Assembly (NCBI GenBank): GCA_028456385.1
Contig: JALNQF010000145.1
Coordinates: 1 to 64,000 of the forward strand
Source of the DNA: Ophiosphaerella korrae
Lineage: Eukaryota; Ascomycota; Dothideomycetes; Pleosporales; Phaeosphaeriaceae
Reading direction: 5' to 3'
DNA length: 64,000 nucleotides
Shown: positions 11,995 through 23,598 of the stretch, in pieces
Layout: every line of letters begins with the position of its first letter
Position numbering within the stretch: the first letter of the stretch is position 1
Made by a program: the position numbers and the translations under genes
The notes under the pieces: generated by a model
Seen by the model: the letters and a program-made list of their open reading frames with translations, nothing else
Database searches by the model: none
What the model was told of the DNA's origin: nothing

Positions 11995-13847
11995 CTAAGC
12001 GAACATCGGTTGGATTTTCCCAGCAACCCTTTCCAGGACGCGTTGCGGAAGCAAGCTTTCGTATGTATGGATGACCCACTCACAACAGACGCGCCTCGTA
12101 TGGGCCGGGTCGATGATCTCCTCGATCCCAAAGTGATTCGCTGTTCTAACCGGGTTCATCAATCTGTTGTACTCGGTCTCCAGCTCAGCATAACGTTCAG
12201 CGCGCTTTGCCTTGCCTTCCTTTCGCTCCACTTCTTTCAGCTCAAATGAATGCCCGACTTCAATGCCGCCTTCCAGGGGAAGTGAGCTCCATAGGCCAGA
12301 AGGCCAGGCAACGCGCATCCGCGGCTCTCTGCAGTCGAGCATGACGCCGCCAGCAACTCCATGCACGCGTCGGACAACTACGCTGAAGACTGGCATGGTC
12401 GTGCTGTAGTATGTACCAGCAAGAGTGATGCCGTGTCGCATGGTCGCCGAACGCTCGGCGACCGTGCCAATGGCATACCCTGGTATGTCTACAAACTGCA
12501 CCAGCGGAATATTGAAGACATCTAGAAACTTCAGCACACGTGTGATTTTCTGCGATCCAAGTGCATCCAGCGCACCAGCATTTACCTCGCAATTTAGCGA
12601 GACAATGCCCACCGGCTTACCCCCAAGCCGTGCAAGACCAACGATTGCTGTGGTCCCCCAGAGAGAACCGATTTCGAAAAAGGAATTCTGATCGACTATT
12701 TCCGTGATAATGGCGCGGGGATTGTACATTCTGTTTTTAGCACGTGGTATGATTGATCGCAAATTTTCTGACACGCGGCCAATGGGATCGGAAACTTCGA
12801 TTGTTGGTGGAAGTTTCGTGCCATGGTCTGGTAAATAACCCAACACGGTTCGGAGTTGTTCGAAACAGCCAGCTTCATCTGGTGCAAGGTTATCGATTGT
12901 GCCGTTGGTGCAATGCACCCCAGGGCCGCCCAAGTCTGCAAGGGAAAGCCCTTCTTCAAAGGTAGCATTCTTGACCACGTTCGGCCCAGCGTTGAATAGC
13001 GAACCAATGTCGGCAGCCATTACCGAAAAGTGACATGCGACGACCCGCGCAGCTCCTAACCCTATAGCCGGGCCAAGCACTGCTCCGAGATTAGGAATCC
13101 CCATGTTGAGCTGCTGGACGACTTGTGTGAAGGCTGGAAGGGGCGGGATGTATGAGAATCCTGTTGACCGAATCGTAGTTACGGACCCTCCGCCGGAGGA
13201 GCCGTCAACAAGTTTGATGATTGGCAACTTTAATGCAATAGCAAGTTTCTCCATGTATACCTGCAAGGGTATTAGTTGTGCCGTTGGCAAGTAACGTGAT
13301 TTGATTGGGATGTACCGTCTTATCCATCAACGATCCATCAGCATGGCCAGCACGGATGGAGAAATCATCGGCAGTGAAGACAATCTTTCTCCCCTTCAGA
13401 CGGCCGAGTCCTGCTTGGGTCAGCGAGAATCCTCAATCAGGCGTCCTGCATCCGACGCGTACCTTGCACGTTGTTCGAAGGCACGAACCCTTCAGGCTCC
13501 TCCTTTTTAGGCCCTATTTGCTTCCACTTGACTGTCCCGCTTACGCTGCCTATCTCCTGAAACGTTCCGGGGTCCAGCAATTGCTCGACTCTTTCTCGAA
13601 CCCATAGCTTCCCTGCCTGCTTCTGACGCACATAGCCTCTGTCGCCGGCATCTGGCGTGGCCGCGAATTTGCGAAGCGTCGCTATCTGACCAAGGATATC
13701 CGAGTAATCAGCAGGTAAATCAGACTCCGTGCTCTTTCTTCGTCGTCGCGCTGGCTTCTGGATGTGCGCCGTGACTTGGGCTAGTCGATTTGTTGCGGTT
13801 TCAGATGACGCTGACGCGTTTTTCGGTGGTTGCTCATCTCCAGCCAT
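11995..13847 (-). CDS. Acyl-CoA carboxylase carboxyltransferase (beta) subunit
   Basis: Three exons (13463-13847, 13316-13410, 11995-13260) give 581 residues, the normal length for PCC/MCC-type beta subunits. The N-terminal half carries the carboxyltransferase features GRLKGRKIVFTADDFSIRAG and MDKTVYMEKLAIALKLPIIK; the C-terminal half has VDIPGYAIGTVAER and RRVHGVAGGVMLDCREPRMR followed by a Trp-Pro-Ser-Gly step. It would move the carboxyl group from carboxybiotin to an acyl-CoA. An upstream in-frame extension lacks an ATG, so MAGDEQPP is taken as the start. No mitochondrial presequence is evident, unlike classical MCC/PCC. It is divergently paired with the biotin carboxylase subunit at 14274, its evident partner. 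The acyl-CoA substrate is unknown. Confidence 0.9.
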
Positions 13848-14273
13848 GATGGGGCGAACAATGCAACCTTGGAAGTCTTTCTCTCCAAAGCTCCCGTAAA
13901 AGAGCAATCGGGCGAGCTCACATTATCATAGTATCGAAGGGACTCCTCCTTGACCAATAATTGAATGAGATTGGTAAGGTTGGTTTTGGGTACCGAGGTA
14001 CTTCAGTTTCCCGTCGAACCCTATCCACCCCACATACCGAGGTCGCCACTATAGACAGCAAGCATGAAGTCCTCACCACCACCTTTAGATCTCTCTATAC
14101 CTGTATTGCGTCCTCCAAAAAACCTAGCAACACTCTTATTTCGAAATATAGTCCCAATTCTCGTTTTGGCTGTCACTATTACGTCAGTTACACTATAAGT
14201 AATCAAAGCATCATCTATATCGAACAAGAACACCTGAACATTGAGATTCTGAATCATTCTCGAACTCTCGAAC
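13848..14273. promoter_or_regulatory. Shared bidirectional promoter of the carboxylase subunits
   Basis: This 426 bp gap separates the start codons of two divergently transcribed subunits of one enzyme, so it must hold both promoters and probably coordinates them. A short tandem-like repeat around TACCGAGGTA and CATACCGAGGTC (about 13991-14043) is a possible regulator site (inference). Confidence 0.6.
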
Positions 14274-16333
14274 ATGAAACGTCCACCACCAAGACCCATT
14301 CGGCGCCTATTGGTCGCAAACAGGTTAGAAACGACTCTCTACCTTGCACGCTATATTAATAGTGTACCAGGGGCGAGATCGCAACACGTATATTATCATC
14401 AGCTAGGGAACTTGATATTGAAACGTATGCGAGTTGTGTGTCTGGAGATGCATCACATGCCACGACAGCGACCCACAGCATTGAACTTTCATCGCCTGCG
14501 GCATTTATGAACATTGATGAACTCATTGAGGTTGTAAAGAAACATAAAATCGACGCTGTTCATCCGGGCTATGGCTTTCTTTCTGAGTCCGATGAGTTTG
14601 CGAAGCGTATGTGGGATGAGGCTGGAGTGATGGTTGTCGGCCCTGGCTGGACCATTTTGGAGGATACAGGTGACAAATTGAAGGCTAGACATCTTGCTGA
14701 GCGATGTAAGTTTTCTAGTATTTGTTCCGTCCTTGGGATTCACAGTCGGTTCAGGTAATGTTCCGGTATCGCCTGCTCTCCTTCGAGCAACCAACAGTGT
14801 GGACGACATTCGTCGCTTTGCTTTGGAAGTTGGCTATCCGATCATGGCTAAAGCTGTTGATGGGGGCGGTGGTCGAGGTATTCGCCTGATTCGAAGCGAA
14901 CAAGATCTAGCATCGTCGGTCAAAAGGGCGGTCGAAGAGAGTCCGTCTAAGCAAGTATTCGCAGAGAAGGCGTCTATTGATGGATTCCGGCATATTGAGG
15001 TTCAGATCATTGGCGATGGCACCGGAAACGTCACTCATCTATGGGAGCGAGAATGCAGCATCCAAAGACGGTATCAGAAGGTGATCGAGATGGCACCAAG
15101 CACAGTGTCAAATCGCAAATTGATTGCCAGAGTCATCAACGATGCACTGAGGATGGCCAAACATGTGAGATATCTCGTAGTCTCAAGTATCCCCAAACTA
15201 ACAACAAGTAGGTCCAATACTTCTCCCTTGGCACCTTCGAATTTCTCGTCAATCCAACCACAGAAGAATACTACTTCCTCGAAGTCAACCCCCGCCTACA
15301 AGTCGAGCACACAATCACCGAATCTCTCACAACAACCGACATCGTAACAGCGCAGCTCCTCCTCGCACAAGGCTCCTCTCTTTCACAATGCGGCCTCCCT
15401 AACACTCCTCGCGACCCCGAATCCCCTCCCCAAGCCCACTCCATCCAACTCCGCATCACAGCCGAAAACCCTGAGTCCAACTGGTCCCTCTCCATCGGCA
15501 GAATATCCGCCTTCCACTTCCCCTCCGGCAACGGCATTAGACTCGACACACACCTCCAGCCCTCCAGCCCCACATCCGTCTCCACGCATTTTGACTCCCT
15601 CCTCGCCAAACTCATCATTACATCCACATCCAGAGCATCCTGCATCCGAAAAGCCAAGGCCGCCCTGTCCGCAACTTACGTCGTAGGCGTCCACACCAAC
15701 ATCCCCGCCCTCCACGCCATCCTCTCCCACCCCGACTTCGCCGCCGGCACATGCGACACCCAATGGCTCGAACGCACCGCCCCCGCGCTACAACTATCCG
15801 CCCGCGCCTTCGTGCCGCACACTGCCCCGCCAGCCGCCACGCAGCGTACCAGCGCGGCGAATACGCTGCTCAGAAAGGGCGACGCGTGGTCCCTCGAACT
15901 AGCGCCGCTCCCCTCCGCGCCGCCCACAACGCACCACGTCGCGCTACGCCGCGTGCTGCGCAACGACTTCCCTGCGACGCTCGCTGCGGAAATCGTGTAC
16001 ACGACGCCCACGTCTTCAACGCCGTACGTGCTCACGCTGAGGTCTACGGCATCTTCGGCGAGCGCGACGACGGCGCAGCATCGTCGTGCTGACGCGGCGG
16101 ATGCGAGGCATGTAGGCGTGCCGTTTGCGGGGACGATGGTGGAGGTTTTGGTGGAGGAGGGGGATCTTGTGGCAAGGGGGGATGTGGTATGTGTTGTGCG
16201 GCAGATGAAGATGGAGGTTGAGGTGAGGAGTGGGAGGGGAGGGAGGGTGGTGTGGGTGTGTGAGGTTGAGGATGGGGAGGAGGTGGGGGAGGGGGTGTTG
16301 GTTGCTGTTATTGAGGGGGTAGGGAAGTTGTAA
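14274..16333 (+). CDS. Biotin carboxylase / biotin carrier (alpha) subunit of acyl-CoA carboxylase
   Basis: Four exons (14274-14323, 14371-14705, 14755-15164, 15212-16333) give 638 residues. The biotin carboxylase N domain begins LLVANRGEIATRIL directly after ten residues, with HPGYGFLSE, the ATP-grasp loop KAVDGGGGRGIR, and EVNPRLQVEHTITE with the catalytic region. The C-terminus is a biotinyl domain with the attachment motif MKM, Lys598. It carboxylates its own biotin using ATP and bicarbonate and passes the carboxyl group to the beta subunit encoded divergently at 11995-13847. The first intron falls inside the VANRGEI motif, which supports the join. The short N-terminus gives no sign of mitochondrial import. 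It converges with BUD22 downstream. Confidence 0.92.
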
Positions 16334-16529
16334 GGGGGTGATGCGGTGGCGCTGAGAGATGGGTTGTTGTGTGGAAGGATCGTCTTGTCGTCTGATATGA
16401 ATGCATGAGGGAAAAACGGGGCGAGGGGTGTTGTGCGCTGAGTACGTGCATTGTAAATATAAGTTTTGCGACAGCATCCTTCAAGATATGTTGAGAATTC
16501 TTGCATGCCATTGAATCAACCCGGATATC

Positions 16530-17783
16530 TCAATCAAACACAACCTTCTTCCCCTGTCCCGCCTTAATATCGATTTTGATCTGCTTCTTCTCCTTTGCAA
16601 GCTTCGCAGCTTGCCAACTAGGATGTAATTCGCCCTTGTCGTCTCTCTTCGTGCCTTCACTTCGCTTCTTCCCTAATGGAATTGAATTCTCGCCACTTTG
16701 CTGCGGTCCGTATCCTCTCCTACTTCTATCATCGACAGCGCCACGCCTGGGATCCCAGCCCTTATTGCGATCTTGTTTCTCCAAGTGCTTTGCTTTCGCG
16801 CCGTGTTTTGCTTCGGCAATTTTTTGACGTGCGCGTTGGCCTCGTCGGTTCTTGCGTGGGGCGAATTCGGCGTCGAGATCGGAGGCTTCTGAGTCGGAGC
16901 CGACGACATATGTGCCGTGGCTTAGGGAGGGAATAAAGGCGGATGAGGTGGATTTGTCGGCTGCTTTGGCCTTTGTTTTGGCTTTTTTGGTAGGCACGGA
17001 GACGGCCTCGGAGTCGGACTCGGATGCGTCAGAAGGCGGCGCTATTTGAGCATTGGGTGAGTCTCCATTGTCACTTTCGCTAGCTGCGCCCAGGTCGTCT
17101 TCTGGATCGTGTTCACTGTCACTGTCTCCAATACTCGGCGGTCGTTCATCGTCTGATATTGAGCCCTCGCTGTCCTCATCTCCCGAAGAAGGCGCTGCTA
17201 TTCTCGCATTGAAAGCTGCGAACATGCCACCTCCTTCATCGCTTGTGTCGGCCATTTCCCGGTCCTCTTTTTCGCCTGCATCATCTGCCTTTTGCTTCTT
17301 GCCGACGATTTCCTTCAACTTGACCACAGCTCCATCTGTTGCCTTCTTGACAGCTGCAACCTTATATAGACGTGCCAACACATTGAGTGTCGCGGAATCT
17401 GTGCTTCCCTTCTCCAGGCCGGCTACATATCCTGCCAGCGCGCCATGATCCTTCAGAGTCTTGACCTTGCCCACCGTTCTGCGCAAGTGCTGGTCGGCCA
17501 CCTTGTCCAGATCGAGACCCTTGAGCACCTGGTATTCCGTCTCTAGTCGCGCTAGGCTTCTATTATCTTTTTTTGATATCGCATATTTCTTGCGCCGGCT
17601 GTGCTTTTGGCGCTCGAAGCCTGCGCCGACGCGGAGAGCTGCAATCACTGACTTTCCGGCCGATTCTAGACATTGGTCACAGAGACGCTTCTGGTTTTTG
17701 AGCGCGCCATCGCTGAGTGCGGCAGAGGAGTCGGGCGCTGGAGATAGCGACGGAGAGGGAGGGGCGCGCTTTCGTTTGGTCAT
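16530..17783 (-). CDS. bud22: BUD22-like ribosome biogenesis factor
   Basis: A single-exon protein of 417 residues. The N-terminal ~180 residues are basic and helical, with KKDNRSLARLETEYQVLKGLD and EKGSTDSATLNVLARLYKVA blocks of the BUD22/SRFBP1 family. A long acidic serine/aspartate-rich stretch (about 190-290) follows, and the C-terminus is lysine-rich and ends LHPSWQAAKLAKEKKQ and GQGKKVVFD, the conserved BUD22 tail. In yeast Bud22 acts in the nucleolus in 40S/18S rRNA processing. It lies tail to tail with the biotin carboxylase gene, 196 bp apart. Confidence 0.85.
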   Translation of the reverse strand: MTKRKRAPPSPSLSPAPDSSAALSDGALKNQKRLCDQCLESAGKSVIAALRVGAGFERQKHSRRKKYAISKKDNRSLARLETEYQVLKGLDLDKVADQHLRRTVGKVKTLKDHGALAGYVAGLEKGSTDSATLNVLARLYKVAAVKKATDGAVVKLKEIVGKKQKADDAGEKEDREMADTSDEGGGMFAAFNARIAAPSSGDEDSEGSISDDERPPSIGDSDSEHDPEDDLGAASESDNGDSPNAQIAPPSDASESDSEAVSVPTKKAKTKAKAADKSTSSAFIPSLSHGTYVVGSDSEASDLDAEFAPRKNRRGQRARQKIAEAKHGAKAKHLEKQDRNKGWDPRRGAVDDRSRRGYGPQQSGENSIPLGKKRSEGTKRDDKGELHPSWQAAKLAKEKKQIKIDIKAGQGKKVVFD

Positions 17784-19009
17784 GGTTATTGTTGTGGTGC
17801 ATGTTGCAGCGAGCAGTAAATTTTGGACGTCACATGTTTTATCGATAAGAGTCGTCTACAGCAAAACTTGTCTCTTCATCTTATCCATCTCCTTTCAAAT
17901 AGTCTCCCACTCCAGCAACCTTTAACTCCCTACCCATCCCCAAGTGGCCTGCTTTCACTTCCAATGTACCGCCCCTCACGACCTACTACATGTACTTGCC
18001 CCACATTTACAATTATCGCCCTATAAATATCAAAAATTTACAAATCTTCCAACACAATACCACAGTTTGGGTTAGGCTACGCTTGGTATCAGCTAGTCTT
18101 GCCGTGTCGTTATACGTAGTATCGTAGTGTGGAGGTCCCCTGCAGTCTATTGTCCCCAGAAGAACTGCCTGGATGTCCCCAGCCTCCTCCACGGTAGCTG
18201 TGCCACTGGTTGAGCTGATTCTTTTTGCCGCCTTAAGGGAGAGGATGGAGGACGAGAGTTGGCTTCTTAATAGGAGGAGAATTAGGGTCAGATAGCCTTT
18301 GCCTTCTGGTTGTGCATTCATCAATTAACGTGATGTTATCTGTCAGTTCGATCCTGACATTCTCGCTAGATACTATTTTCATAACACTGGCAAGCATCCC
18401 GCTTGGGCAGTTTGTTGCTCTAGAAACATCTGGATCCTTAACCTTACCCACGGCTGACACAGCCAATGGAAGTGTGTTGCTTGTCCCACTCTCGATCATA
18501 TCATTGGTATGTATGTATTACCGCCATGGCAATTGTTGGAGCTTTCGCCCTCTAAACAACTATCTATGTAAATCATACACCCATAACGGAACATACAAGA
18601 AACAAAGCATACTGTCTCGAAGTTTGGGGCTATGCAGGTTCAAACAAGCCTGTCATTCAACACGAAACACATTCTTAGATTACAATCTATCATCTTCGTG
18701 ACCAATACCTAGTTGAAAGAGTTTTCGAATTACCATATTGATCTTTATTCAAGGACACAGATATATCTAATCTATTTATAGCGCCTTTGCTAAGGCATAA
18801 CAACAGTTGGCAAACACGATATTAACTTAGTGGAACGCATCCCTGCCTAATCCTACAGGGGTGCAGATCCTACGATTCAGGCTCGTTCTTATATCTGAGT
18901 ATCTGAGTCAGTTTTATCTCTAGAGGTTCAGCAGAAACACCTAGCATTTGTGATCAATACTTCTTATTCATAATATGACAGTGCCGCGCTCATTCCTTTC
19001 GATATCACA
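17784..19009. other. Intergenic, no gene recognised
   Basis: About 1.2 kb. A minus-strand open stretch near 18250-18490 looks mildly protein-like but has no recognisable domain or start. The BUD22 promoter occupies the left end. Confidence 0.4.
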
Positions 19010-20431
19010 ATGCTTTCTATACATGCTCTCCTTATTCTCTGCCTCGCATCTTACGGGGTTAAAGCTATTTTGACACCAGATATATCGCATGCAGGTCAGG
19101 TTCTAAAAGTTGTGCCACTACTACGGCCCCAAAAGGACAAAATATACACAATAGAGTCTACTTTCTTCGGTAAAGGCTACTTTCCTCACGCTGACAATAC
19201 TATCACATGTCGTCAGCCAACGTGCTCGAGTTCGGCCAAAGGCTCACCAAATACAAATCACCTCAGCGCTCCTCAATCATCCGAAATTCCAATACTGGAC
19301 CTTGGGCCTCGTCTCATTGTCTATGCTCAGACATTTCATGATCCTAATGGCACCTACCAATCCCTGCTACCCCTCGCCAACAATACTGGCATTACACATT
19401 TGATAGTCGCAGCTATTCACCTAAACGAAAATATGGGCAATATCACCTCCAGTTAAGACTTAGTCAACATCACTTTGAACGACCACCCACCTTCAGACTC
19501 ACGCTACGATACTTTGTGGGACGAAGTGAAGATCCTGCAGAGCCACGGCATCAAAGTGCTAGGCATGTTAGGTGGGGCTGCAATTGGTACCTATTGGAGC
19601 CTAGGTGGACCTGGCGATGTGGTACGTGAGACTCTCCTGCTTTAACCCCATACACTCACGAAAGAATAGTTCGACGCCAATTACACCCATCTCCACGCGC
19701 TCTTTACAGAACAAAAGCTCGACGGCATCGACCTCGATATCGAAGAACCTATCCCAATCGAAACGGCTACACGCCTCATATCACGACTGCGCAGCGACTT
19801 TGGACCTGAATTCCTAATCACCATGTCACCTATTGCATCCGCACTGCTGCCAGATCCAAATGTATCACCGCACGAGCGGCCGCCTGTGTTAAAGTCGAGA
19901 GATGGGTCGGTGCCGAATCCTTTGTGGAGGCCTATGTTGCATTTTAGCGGCTTTAGTTACTTCGAATTAGAAGCTGGTCCATTCGGGCACGAAATAGCAT
20001 GGTATAATACGCAGTTTTACTGCGGATGGGGTAACGCAAGTACAACAGAATGGTACGACAAGATTATTGCAGCGGGCTGGAAACCGGAAAAGATTGTGCT
20101 CGGAGTGGTTACAAATCCGGATAATGGCGAGGGATATGTTGATGTTGGGACCTTGAGGAGCGTATCGTCTCAGCTTCGGGAAAAATATAAAGATGTTGGG
20201 AATGGGTTTGGCGGTGTGATGGGCTGGGAGTACTTTAACTCGGGCGAGGACGAGAGTGATTGGTTGGAGTTATCTGGGATGGGCCTTGAGAGTACGGTAG
20301 TGCAAGCTGCATGGCTAGAAGCGGTAGGGCAGGTTTTAAGGGATGAAGCTGACAGCCAGGATGGCTCCTCCGCGCCATTGAGCCTCGAAATCAGTCCAGG
20401 CGCCTTTCCCGGAAGCAAAAGAGATTCATAA
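19010..20431 (+). pseudogene. Secreted GH18 chitinase with a premature stop codon
   Basis: The gene has a signal peptide (MLSIHALLILCLASYGVKA), two exons (19010-19621 and 19670-20431, 48 nt intron) and the GH18 catalytic motif LDGIDLDIEE (DxxDxDxE type) just after the intron. GH18 folds of this class continue with HGIKVLGMLGGA before it and VMGWEYFNSG after it, all in place. One in-frame TAA at 19454-19456 cuts the protein at 148 residues, before the catalytic site; no splice site removes it. Everything else is open, so the loss is recent, or the base is an assembly error or strain polymorphism. An intact version would be an extracellular chitinase or endo-N-acetylglucosaminidase of 453 residues. 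Confidence 0.78.
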
Positions 20432-21589
20432 TGCCGGGATGATTTAATGTTTTGACCATTATGAGAATTAAAAGACTGAGATCTCTGCGCAACTGAAAGC
20501 GGTGAACGGAAATATAGGGTCAAATTAAGCTGCTTAGCAAGGGAAAGAATTACTATGTTAAGAATGTCATGATGAACTATTTGTGAAGTTGCTTTCAAAG
20601 CCCCTGTATAAGCTTATGCCATTGAAATAGAAATTTGATTTGATGAACCTCAACCTAATTGATCACGAAATCCTCTCAGAGACAATAGAACCCTTTGAAA
20701 TGAATTCTCTGATCCTTATGAAAAACTCCGGGCACACGTGGAATTTGATATGGTGAGCCGGGGGCGGAAGGGTTTTCCGACCCAAGGACTAAAATAGGCA
20801 ATATAGTTGTTGCTCGGGGATTTAGTCCCACTTTGCACCCACCAAACCATACCTCACTAATCTAATCCATAGGCAAGAGGATACAATCACTGACATAATT
20901 AATGTACAGCGGGTCTGAAAACAGCCAGGATGGTCATTTACTTTATGCATTACAGGCTGGCAAGAAACTGATTGCAAACTATCAGAGCTCTATGGTCGTG
21001 TCTGGTAACAATGTTAAGCCTCTCTTCATGACGGATGACGCCCGGCTGGAAGATCGCCTTGTACCTTCCAATGAGGGTGAAGTATTTGAAATGGTGACCG
21101 AATACCGAGGTAGTATGATAGTCACAAATCAGGCGAATATTTTTTAAATAAACGAAGATTATTGGTTCTTCGAACAGAGGATCCTTCAGGATTCTTGGCA
21201 AGAGACTGTATGGGACCTGAGCATTGCTTGGCATTCCTGTAGGTGGCCTAAAGGCAAGTGGCTCGTTAACGCAAGCGCAGAAAATCAATGCTAGTATCGT
21301 AGGGTGGGCGCCTTAAATCAAAGGTAGGGGTTTACTTGTGCCCTATGCTGGCACCTACTGGTAGTAGCTCAAAATGTTCTTGGCGACGGCACTATTCCGC
21401 TCCTTCAGTTTCTGAATGAGGAAAATGCCGGCCATACGAATAAGTAAACGGAAAAGGCGGAGTGAATGTGCCCCATATTCAGGTGAAGCTAGAGTGAAGG
21501 AACATCTTTGAGCAATGCAGTGTACGTTGGCAGGTGGCCTTGTTATTTGCATGACTTGACTGATAATTGAGAGAGCACGATATTCTATC
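20432..21589. other. Intergenic, one small unassigned frame
   Basis: An 81-codon ATG-started plus frame at 20902-21147 contains no known domain or signal peptide and is not called. Nothing else is seen. Confidence 0.35.
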
Positions 21590-21597
21590 ATATAAAG
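21590..21597 (+). promoter_or_regulatory. TATA box of secreted protein paralog 1
   Basis: ATATAAAG lies about 186 nt upstream of the ATG at 21777. The paralog at 23773 has a TATA element at a very similar distance, which supports its use. Confidence 0.5.
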
Positions 21598-21647
21598 CAC
21601 CCCTCAAATCATTGTTTTTTTTTCAACAGCACACAAACTTCAGTGTT

Positions 21648-21682
<35 letters not shown>
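21648..21682 (+). repeat. (CTA)n microsatellite in the 5' leader
   Basis: About twelve CTA/TAC units lie between the TATA box and the ATG of the secreted protein gene at 21777. Length variation here could alter its leader. Confidence 0.85.
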
Positions 21683-21684
<2 letters not shown>

Positions 21685-21776
21685 CTTCTTTGCCTCAACA
21701 TCGTCAATCCGGTACAACGTTTTCACCCTTCAAAGAACAAAACCATCGAACCAACAGCTTATTCTATCCAGAAAAT

Positions 21777-22145
21777 ATGAAGCTCTCAGCCTCCCAAGCC
21801 GCTTTCATTCTCTTATTGGGACTTGCCCCAGCAGCCTCAGCTAACAGTTGCAAAATCGAGCAGAGGAACTTCAATACTCCGAACAATACCCTCCCGATCG
21901 CCAACCGTATCGACGTTTGGGCCGAGAACGTGTACGATATTTCTGGGATATGCGGCGGCCTTTGGGATAACCTTAAACGCTTTGGTGTGTGTGGCTCGCC
22001 ATCATTGACCTATTGCGGCGGCATTGAGGCGACTCATATTCTTAACTGGAGGTTTGAAGCCACTGTTGGCTGTAACGGTGGCATGATTGAATCTACTTGG
22101 TGGGAGGCTACCAGGAACCGATTTGGCAGCATTAACTGCGGATAG
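21777..22145 (+). CDS. Small secreted cysteine-rich protein, paralog 1
   Basis: A single-exon protein of 122 residues with a clear signal peptide (cleavage likely after ASA, about residue 20) and six cysteines in the mature part, enough for three disulfides. It shares most of its C-terminal half with the protein at 23773-24153: a WAEN step, GICGGLWDNL, RFGVC, SLTYCGGIE, THILNW, GCNGG and STWWEATRNRFGSI. I do not recognise the family. Size, secretion, cysteines and local duplication make it an effector or antimicrobial candidate (inference). The ATG at 21777 is chosen because the signal peptide starts there. Confidence 0.8.
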   Translation: MKLSASQAAFILLLGLAPAASANSCKIEQRNFNTPNNTLPIANRIDVWAENVYDISGICGGLWDNLKRFGVCGSPSLTYCGGIEATHILNWRFEATVGCNGGMIESTWWEATRNRFGSINCG

Positions 22146-22824
22146 TTTGGAAGTATTGTAGGGGATTATGTATCTAGTGCCTGCAATCTCTCATAGATCT
22201 GGAAATTTTTATTCTACGACATTCTACAATCTAAAAGAAAACTTGAGAACTAAATAATTATGAAGTTTAGAGCTTTCAATATTGAACTTCGAAGCCAGTT
22301 GGTTAGTAACAACCTGCATTTATAACACTTTTGCAACAAAATCATATGAGATAAATACGTCCAGCAAACGCGACAAGCCAGTAAATTCATAGTTACATTT
22401 CAAGCTACACTAGCAAATATAAGTATAGACATTTTACATAAATATACATCGCCCATGACGAATCACACAATCTACTTCCTTTGTACTCAGTCCTCTTCCT
22501 TTCCATCCCGTCTTCATAAATCTCCATACACTTTTGCGATCCGTATACATGTATATTATATGTTGCAGACTAACATTGACAAAAATGTTTTCCCTCCGAT
22601 TTTCATCCTTATCCATGACAACTGTGGTTTTCCAAACCCCAACTAAGCTGCTCGTTAGAATATCTCTATCTACACAAGCAGAAGTGTTGCTTCTGGCAGT
22701 GTCGAACTTTTCGTAGATAGTGCATAGTTGGGTACACCGCCTAAAAAAGAAATGAGGAGTGCAAACAAGTCCAAAAATACTTTTGTAATCGTTTAGCGAC
22801 CTTGATTCGTCCTTGACCCTTACG
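22146..22824. other. Intergenic AT-rich stretch
   Basis: No gene is supported. An open minus frame continues to the left of 22825 but follows a stop codon and has no domain. Confidence 0.4.
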
Positions 22825-23530
22825 CTAGATACTGCCCCTCCATGGGATCTCGTATCTACGAGGTGCATCCTTCCTTCGCAATGCTTCGGCATAATTTCCG
22901 TCTTGGCGGCGATCCTCCAAGGCTTTCTTCGCCTGCACTTCTTGAATAAAGGATTGCAGGGAATTATGCGTAGGGCTGTGCACGTTTAAATCAATGAGTA
23001 AAACGTTAGACGGTCATGGATTACATTGCAGTTATATTAAATGTAACAGCTGTGCTTGTCACGCAAATTTTATATAGAATTGATGGATTGTAAGTATGCT
23101 AGATTATATTACTAATAACGAAGGTTAATATTTTAATGACTATATAGATAAGATATTCATCTAAAATATTTGTTTCCATAAGAAGGTAGGCCCGACTGAT
23201 TGCAAATGTGATTCGTTTGCGCTCACGCTCTCTCCACATCTCATTGACTCTAAAAAAGCTAAAAGATTACTACGCACAGACAATGCTCCAGGAATCTTCT
23301 CGCGTACTCAAATTTTCATGGCATCGCCTGATAGTGTGTTTTTTATATAAAAAAAACCGCACTTTCACCATTGGCTTGCCTTACGCTTGTCATGGCATCT
23401 AATCACAATATCGCAATGGAGAACTGCAAGAGTCATGCTTATCTTCATTGTTGACCGCCAGCCCTGGTGCATTACCTGCACGTAGGCAGGATCTTCTAGC
23501 TCGAATAATTACGTCCCTCGGGCCGACAAT
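22825..23530 (-). pseudogene. Possible relic of an unknown minus-strand gene
   Basis: Two minus-strand pieces read like protein. Near 22825-22980 there is a run ending YAEALRRKD and YEIPWRGSI before a TAG, preceded by a plausible acceptor (GTGCACAG). Near 23400-23530 are EPIVGPRDVII and, in another frame, LEDPAYVQVMHQGW. The sequence between is AT-rich and closed. I read this as the decayed remains of one gene lying between the two secreted-protein paralogs, but the family is not recognised and chance cannot be excluded. Confidence 0.3.
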
Positions 23531-23598
23531 TGGCTCCTGGAATGGAAACAATTGTCAGTATTAAGGCCAGCTATGTAGAATAAAATGCAGTTCACCTA

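Noticed and set aside
13848..13907. Twenty-residue N-terminal extension of the carboxyltransferase
   Set aside because: The extension starts at a TTG; the first ATG in frame is at 13847 and gives the usual family length.
15271..16511. Long minus-strand frames opposite the biotin carboxylase gene
   Set aside because: They are antisense shadows of a GC-rich coding exon whose plus-strand product is unambiguous.
9021..17783. Secondary-metabolite biosynthetic cluster
   Set aside because: No PKS, NRPS, terpene synthase or P450 core enzyme is present anywhere in the window; the genes fit primary or catabolic metabolism.
20902..21147. 81-codon ATG-started frame
   Set aside because: No domain, intron or signal peptide, and it stands alone in a gene-poor gap.
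22434..22892. 152-codon minus-strand frame
   Set aside because: No recognisable domain; a different minus-strand frame overlapping its start looks more coding-like, and the region is AT-rich.
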